From the NCBI GenBank assembly GCA_940671915.1, contig CALNVZ010000641.1:10790221-10854220 (forward strand): a DNA stretch of 64,000 bases, read 5' to 3'. Shown here piece by piece: positions 57,700-64,000 of this stretch. The position numbers were made by a program, and so were the translations under genes. The notes beneath the pieces were generated by a model, which saw only the letters and a list, made by a program, of their open reading frames with translations, was not told the origin of the DNA and searched no databases. Position 1 is the stretch's first letter; each line of letters opens with the position of its first letter. The DNA is from Paracentrotus lividus. Taxonomy: Eukaryota; Echinodermata; Echinoidea; Camarodonta; Echinidae.

Positions 57700-57876
57700 C
57701 CAGGGGGTGTTTCATGAAGCTTTTCGTAAGTTACGAACGACTCTACGTACGACTGTTGATACCTTCTTAACGCCACATGTACATGAATGAGAATATAATC
57801 AACACAGAAGAACTGATCACCAGTCTGTCGTAAAGTCGTTCGTAACTTTACGAGCAACTTGGTGGAACACCACTGG
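57700..57876. mobile_element. MITE, family with GGTGTTTCA termini (copy 3)
   Basis: Ends ccagggggtgtttcatgaag and, inverted, ccagtggtgttccaccaag. Subterminal arms taagttacgaacgact and agtcgttcgtaactt are inverted. It shares ctgatcaccagtc with the copy at 4238-4408. Confidence 0.75.
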
Positions 57877-59083
57877 TCGGCTCAACTCTCCCGCGCTGAA
57901 ACGGGGGCGATGAAATCATACGATCCCAGCTCAACTCGAAACCAATCCCAGTTTCAGTGACGGCCTAAAAGCCAACACTGACGTGCATTGGCATACTAGA
58001 ACAAATTCTCTGTATTGCATGTATTGTTTTAGCATCCATTCATGTTCTCATCTTCTAAGAAGGAGTAATTTAATTAAACCTCGTTTTTTCGACGAGAAAG
58101 TTTCTTTAGCTGATACCAGTCGAAGGAAATATATCCAGTTGAAGCTGCTCAAAGGTAAGGTTGTTTTTTTTTTCCGCCAACTTTTTGTGACCTTATGTCT
58201 CCAAAATTAAAAGGATACGAAAGTATTTTTAGGTCATTTTCAGTCAGCGTTAGATATGAATATACCGTTCGTTAACAGATCGCTTTATCATTGCTCCTTC
58301 ACTGTGCGTTGACTACCTGAGAGCACTGTGTCCTTACATAATCATGGACAATTTTAAAGGAGTTATAAAATTGAAATTATTGTTCCAAGTACATGTATTA
58401 GAGGCCTGACACTTATTTACTAATGTTAAAAATAAAGAATTTAGTATCCTTAATTAATTTTACCTTCATAATTTTTTTTTATTGCATCATATGCGCAACT
58501 CCTAAACGGATACTTTGTGATTACCAAAAGAAATACCATTTTCATAGGATTTATTGCAATTTACGAATACCTTTTTTTTCAGATCAAAGTATCATTTAGG
58601 CCTACTTTCACGTGAATGCCTAGATTTTTTCTGCCCTCAAATTTAGCCAACTAATTTATATCCTACCCCATGTAAACGAAATGTTCTTTTAACCCTTTAG
58701 AATGATATATATTTTCACATATACATCATTGCATCTTTGCACTGTACACATGATTGCAAGATAAATTTACAAAGGTGATTGAATTAAGAGTCTGGTTACA
58801 GGTAATGCAGTGGACCGTCTACGAGGTGACCGATTGACCTTGAAGATGACTTAACTGAAAGGTCTTCGACTTGATGACATACATGTAGTATAGGCCTAGG
58901 AGATGTAGAAAGTTATATACTGTATGTCTACCCGTACAATATTATAGGATGGCGTGACTTTGACAACAAATATAATGAATGAATAAAAAACAAGAAAATA
59001 AGAATGATCCAAGAAAGTTCCAAGGCAATGGTCATGTTATACTACTACTGCCACGACTACTAGTACTGCTAGGTTTACTACTA

Positions 59084-59131
<48 letters not shown>

Positions 59132-59153
59132 AACAACTACTACTACTAACACT

Positions 59154-59319
59154 CAGTGGCGGATCCAGGCGGGGGCGTAGGGGACGCGCGCCCCTCTATA
59201 ATTTGAAAACTACTCGTTGACTTTATATTAAAATCGGAATATTTTCGGCTGCGTCCCCTATTTAGTCAAATTTTCGGGATGCGCCTCCTCCGTATTTCAA
59301 TATCTTGTATCCGCCACTG
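59154..59319. mobile_element. short TIR element with CAGTGGCGGAT termini
   Basis: The left end cagtggcggatccagg and the inverted right end cagtggcggatacaag are 166 bp apart, embedded in an ACT microsatellite. Related sequence, including aatttgaaaac and attgactgtacatg-type words, lies near 22430 and 42990-43110. Confidence 0.7.
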
Positions 59320-59436
59320 CCACTACTACTACTGCTACTATGTTGTATGTTGTTCAACACTTTCATCTTGTTTTACAATGCGCCTCGGAATAGTTTAACT
59401 AGACAGATGGCGCTATACAAACGTGTTATTTATTAT

Positions 59437-59605
<169 letters not shown>

Positions 59606-59940
59606 CATTGGCGGCGATCCCGGGGGGGGGGGGACGGGGGGACCTGTTCCCCCCCCCCTCGATTTTTTCTGGGGGGATCGTCCCCCCCCCTCGATTTTTA
59701 AAGCTTAAAACATTTTTATGTATTGATTAGCTTGTGAAGCTAATAAAGAGGTAAAATGTATGTCAAATACAATGCTAAATGTTATTATAAGGCAAAATTT
59801 TCGGCTCGCGCTTCGCGCTCGCAAACATTTTCATTAGTTTCTGCATAATGTGCGAAGCATGCGAATTTTGAGTGTATTATTTTTCACTTTCGGGTGTTTC
59901 CGTCCCCCCCCCCCAGTCGTGACATGAAATCGCCGCACTT
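59606..59940. repeat. dispersed repeat with GC-rich mirror motif, copy B
   Basis: Collinear with 37956-38270 at high identity, including the mirror word near 59805. It begins after tggcggcgatcc and a poly-G tract and is flanked by ACT microsatellite on both sides. Confidence 0.85.
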
Positions 59941-60371
59941 GGTACTACTACTACTTCTACTACCACTATTATACTTCTGCTAATACATTACTTAAAATAC
60001 TTCTGGATATGAACAATCTGTCACATAATTTCAAAATAATTAGGCTTAAATATAAACTTTCACTCGTAAAATGTGAATCCAAATCTATTCTTACATTCTT
60101 TCGTGTTTATAAGGATATATATATTTTAATTTCATGTGCATATATATTTACTTGTTAATTTGATTATTTAAGAAGAGTGACTAGTTACTAGGAGAATGAG
60201 AGAGGGAGAGAGAGAAAGGGAGAGAGAGAGAGAGAAAGAGAAATTAAGAAGACAGTTATGAATCACAGACAGAAACCTTCCAGATTTTACTAATATTTAC
60301 TAATTCTGTTTCGATTCTTCTTGAATACCGTCCATCTCTGTTTGTTTTTTTTCCCCGCAGATTAGTCTGCA

Positions 60372-63300
60372 ATGGCTGCAAACGGAGAGAATATAGAAGT
60401 TAACCATGTATCTGCTAAACAACCAGGAAGGTACTTATTCTCTCTTCTTTTTTTCTTTTTTTTTTCCTTATTAATTTCTGGAAATAAGCTCACGCACTTT
60501 CGTGGGTTACCCTGTTGAAGATTTACTCTTTTAATTTTTTTGTTATTTTAATCTTTTATTTTTTATTTATGTCTTAATTCTTATTTGTTAACTTTCTATT
60601 GTATAATTTGTATTTATTTGTTGGCTTGGCAAATAAAATAAATAAACCAATCAATGCAGATATGAAACTTAATAAGGAAATTGATAAACATGGTGAATAA
60701 ATTGATAACAATGCCAACCTCGGACGCCAGCAGTTGGTTTTAAAAAAGATATATATAAAGAAATATTCATCGACAGGCTCTCCACATCAGCTGGGACCAA
60801 AAGATTCTAATTTATTTCATCAATGCATAGCAGTATAGCCATATCACAAGTTACGGGGAAATCTTCTTTATTTTGCCAATTCGAATTCGTGTCAAAAGAC
60901 AATCCTACTCTCATATTTATTATATAAAGGAATATACCAAATGGTATTTGGTCAATTCATGATAGCATTCTAAATAATAATAATTACCAATAATAATGTG
61001 ATTTGTATTGCGCCAAATCCTCTGTAGAGTGCTCTAGGCGCATCATATTGTTATTACCCGGCTTAGCTAGGCCTTTCCTTTGTATAACATAATTTGATGT
61101 TGTTTGTAGACATTTTCAAACGATATTATAACGTTTCATATTTTAGGCAGGGAATCTATTTTTGTTAGAATAGATTTCCCTTCAAATGGGGGTTAGCATG
61201 TTCTTACCTACCCCCTCCCTCCATGCGTCCTATCTTTAAATTTTGTTGCAGATCGATCCAGGAGTACGTTCCGCTGTTCACCCAAAATTAACCCCCTGCT
61301 AATACATTTATTGATTCTTCTTTACTTTTCCTTTGACTGTATCTACTGTATAGCAACAAGATGAACGAGAAACTGTCAGATGAGGAACTTTTGGATCTAA
61401 TTCCTACTCTAGATGCAGGAGATTTCTACCCTATTGGCCTCAAATTGGATTATGATAAAGCCACCCTTAACCAGATCAGAGGTAAACATTATTAAATGAA
61501 AATTAAAGAAATAATTTTGTATATTAAACTTTGAAACATACGAAATTGATATAAATACATGTGCATGTTCGAAATTAGAACATTATGTGCATGTGCGTGC
61601 GAAGGATACTCTTTTTAATTATATAATTAGCATATCCTATATAATTATGCAACAATATACGAGGATACACGGATAATTTGTTTTAAAAGATTTGGATTGA
61701 AGACCTTCTGGGGAATTGAAATTTGGACAGTTCTGAGGTCATTTTGAGGTTGATTTTTTTTAATTCTCATTTGCCTTGTATTTCTTCCTTTTTTTAATTC
61801 TGAATATTTCTGTTAGAACATAGCACTAATTCTAAGGTGGATATTACTGAATTTGTACATTTATAAAGTTTTTCTTAATCAAAACTATAACATGTATAAT
61901 GGTAAAAATAATTTTGTATCCATATTTTAATAGATGAGCACCCTGATGATATAAGTGCTGCTTTTAAGGGCCTCTTTCTAAGTTGGGAGAATTATGTCTC
62001 AGTCCCACCCAAAGCTGCCCGACTGATGCTGGCCGATGCGCTTAAGTTTGTGGAGAGGAAGGAGCTCGCAGGCAGAGTTACAGGTACACTACTTTAGCGC
62101 TCTGAAGGGCGTAAATCCCAGGTGATTGGGGTTGACATGCCCCTACGATGTGGAGGCTGTGGGACACAATATTTCTCTTTTTTGGTCTTTTGGTTTCAAG
62201 TATAAAAAAAAAGGAAAAAAAAAGAGAAAAAAAAGGGGGGGGGGGGTCTCAAGAAGAACCAAGTAATCTACCACCCCCTTGTGGCTGATAATTATTATTG
62301 TAGTTTTTTCAGCATTTTTTCGTATACCTACCCCCCCCCCCCCAAAAAACTTTTACCGACTGGTTTAGACGAAAACAAGTATTGTTTTTCAAAACAACAA
62401 CACCTCAAAGCGTGACTTACCTTGTTAGAAGTAATCCCAAAACAGCTCGCTGGTGAAGCTAAACTGGATGTCAAGTTTGGCGTTTGCGAGGTGGTGGTGC
62501 ATCAAGGATAATATGCACGTGTGTCCTTCATATACATGTAGTTCATGTAGTTAGGGGCTGGAATTCCTCAAATATTAGGATTAAAATGACGTAAGTGAAA
62601 CATGTATATCAATTAAAAATCTACTTAATGATCATTGTTTAATTTTCCTCTTATTTTCTGGTTATTCATTTATCCTTTATTTTATAGGTTGAGGATACAG
62701 GGGATTGAGAAGAAACGTGTTGAATACATGTGCAAGAAACACAGCTTCCGAGAAGCTTCGTTCTACTGCAAAACGTGTAAGGAGAAAATATGCGAGCGCT
62801 GTTTGGAAGATGATCATAAATCCAACAACTACGTTCCCATAAATGACCTACATGTCGACATCAAACACAAGCTGAAAGGTTGCTTCGATCGCGTGAACCA
62901 GGCTCGGGAGCGCTTGGAGAGGATCAAGGGTGACAAAAAAGGGGGCTTGTCCGGGATGGTCACCAAAACACAAGTTGGTATCCAGGTCATGCGAGAAGGA
63001 ATCTATAAAGTCTTCTCCGAAGCACACAACATGCTCGCTCAAGAGAGGGACTTGCTGATTGAGAAGGCGAACGTCCTGGAGAGGTCGGCAAGTCCAGAGG
63101 TATTCGGGTTTGCCCTATCAAAGCTGAAGAAGTGCGAGCTAACTCTTATGGAAGTGAAAGAGAAAGGACAGTTTGTCAATGATGTTGCGAAGTACGAATC
63201 CGCGACTCAGAAGATCGACGTCATCCTGAATGCATGCCTGGAGAGAGGTCCGCTGAGGAACCTGGACAAATTGGAGATGAAGATGGTCTCGTGCCCTTCG

Positions 63301-64000
63301 GTTTACCTGGGTCACCTCGAGGAAGTGTCCGGGTGGGACTTCGTGGAGCAGTTCGATCTTCCCGAAGACAAGAAGGAAGAGATGAACGTCTGCATCAAGT
63401 TAACAGATAGGAAAATCGTGGTCGGTTACCGACTAGGAGGGGCAGATATCATTGATCTGGACACCAAGAAGACAAGCAGGATAGCGTATGATATACGAAT
63501 CAGCAGTATGGCTCTAATGAGTTCGGGACACCTCATCCTATGCACCACAGATAACAAATTGGGTATGATCACCCAAGCAGGACACAAAATGTCTTCATTC
63601 TTCTTCACCCAAAAGACCAACAAACCATGTTGCGTTTGCGTGGATGATAAAGATACAATATACATGGGTTACTCCGAGTTCAGCAACATTGAAGTCTTTG
63701 AGACAACTGGTGGGTTCCTGAGGAACATCGCCACCATCTTGCAGCCCTGGTGCATGTCAATCATGAAGTCGGGTCACATTGCTGTTACAGAATGCACTGT
63801 AGGTCTTCGAGATGCGGTCGAGATCATGAGCCAGGAGGGCCGTCAGGTCGGTCACGTGATCGGGCGATTGGGATGCTCCCCATTCTCCTGCATCGACGAA
63901 GCGGGAAACGTCTTCGTCGCCATGGTGACCAATGATGGGCGTGCCACCTTGAGGAAGTACTCCCCGACTGGAGATCACCTTGAGACAGTTGTAGAGGAGC
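60372..64000 (+). CDS. death-fold plus B-box zinc finger protein with probable C-terminal propeller (3' end outside window)
   Basis: Likely a TRIM-like signalling adaptor. Exons are 60372-60430 (ATG at 60372), 61354-61481, 61934-62083 and 62688 to beyond the window. Exons 2 and 3 encode a death-domain-like helical module: LSDEELLDLIPTL, then IGLKLDYDKATLNQI and ARLMLADALKFV. Exon 4 opens with a B-box, CKKH, then C-x2-C, C-x2-C and DDH (from 62731), followed by a coiled-coil-like stretch and, from about 63290, repeated beta-strand blades such as KIVVGYR and GHLILCTTDNKLG, as in NHL or TRIM propellers. No RING is seen. The first three exons join in phase; exon 3 to exon 4 does not, needing one extra base, otherwise a stop follows at once. 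Either a base is missing, or a short exon was not seen, or these are two genes. Confidence 0.7.

Overview
This window is eukaryotic genomic DNA from a marine invertebrate animal. It is AT-rich and intron-rich, with many small inverted-repeat transposons, microsatellites and one short run of Ns (37939-37955). An echinoderm is the best guess, because GH3-family amidosynthetase-like genes, DIRS-type retrotransposons, a DKK3-type gene and a death-domain/B-box protein occur together. That assignment is inference from gene families, not a match to a known genome.

Region by region: (1) About 665-13191, plus strand: the 3' end of a dynein heavy chain-like gene (end of the AAA6 region and the dynein C-terminal domain), possibly DNHD1-like. 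Its introns hold a piggyBac-like MITE, a tandem amplification of an exon edge, members of a second MITE family and a decayed ~6.1 kb DIRS-like retrotransposon in the last intron. (2) 16140-22152, minus strand: a complete seven-exon GH3-domain gene. (3) 22153-32221: repeat-rich intergenic DNA with several TIR elements. (4) 32222-36405, plus: a four-exon secreted cysteine-rich Dickkopf-3-like gene; its last exon and 3' flank are partly duplicated at 38314-38590. (5) 39144-45046, plus: a second complete seven-exon GH3 gene, a paralogue of the first with nearly identical exon lengths, in divergent orientation. (6) 47574-49081: a TIR element with repeated GC-rich mirror motifs. (7) 49708-56497, minus: a seven-exon gene for an unrecognised acidic protein that starts with an N-myristoylation-type motif; all splice phases agree. 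A tandem tRNA-Asp(GTC) cluster lies in its first intron. (8) 56498-60371: microsatellites and repeats. (9) 60372 to the window end, plus: a gene with a death-fold domain, a B-box zinc finger and a probable C-terminal beta-propeller, running off the window.

I saw no prokaryote-style operon, CRISPR array or defence system. The observations most worth following are: two independent cases in which an exon boundary plus adjacent intron was tandemly amplified; a DIRS element whose internal complementary region mirrors both of its ends; the inverted GH3 pair around DKK3; the orphan putatively myristoylated acidic protein; and three exons in two genes that each need exactly one extra base to read through, which looks more like assembly deletions than pseudogenes.
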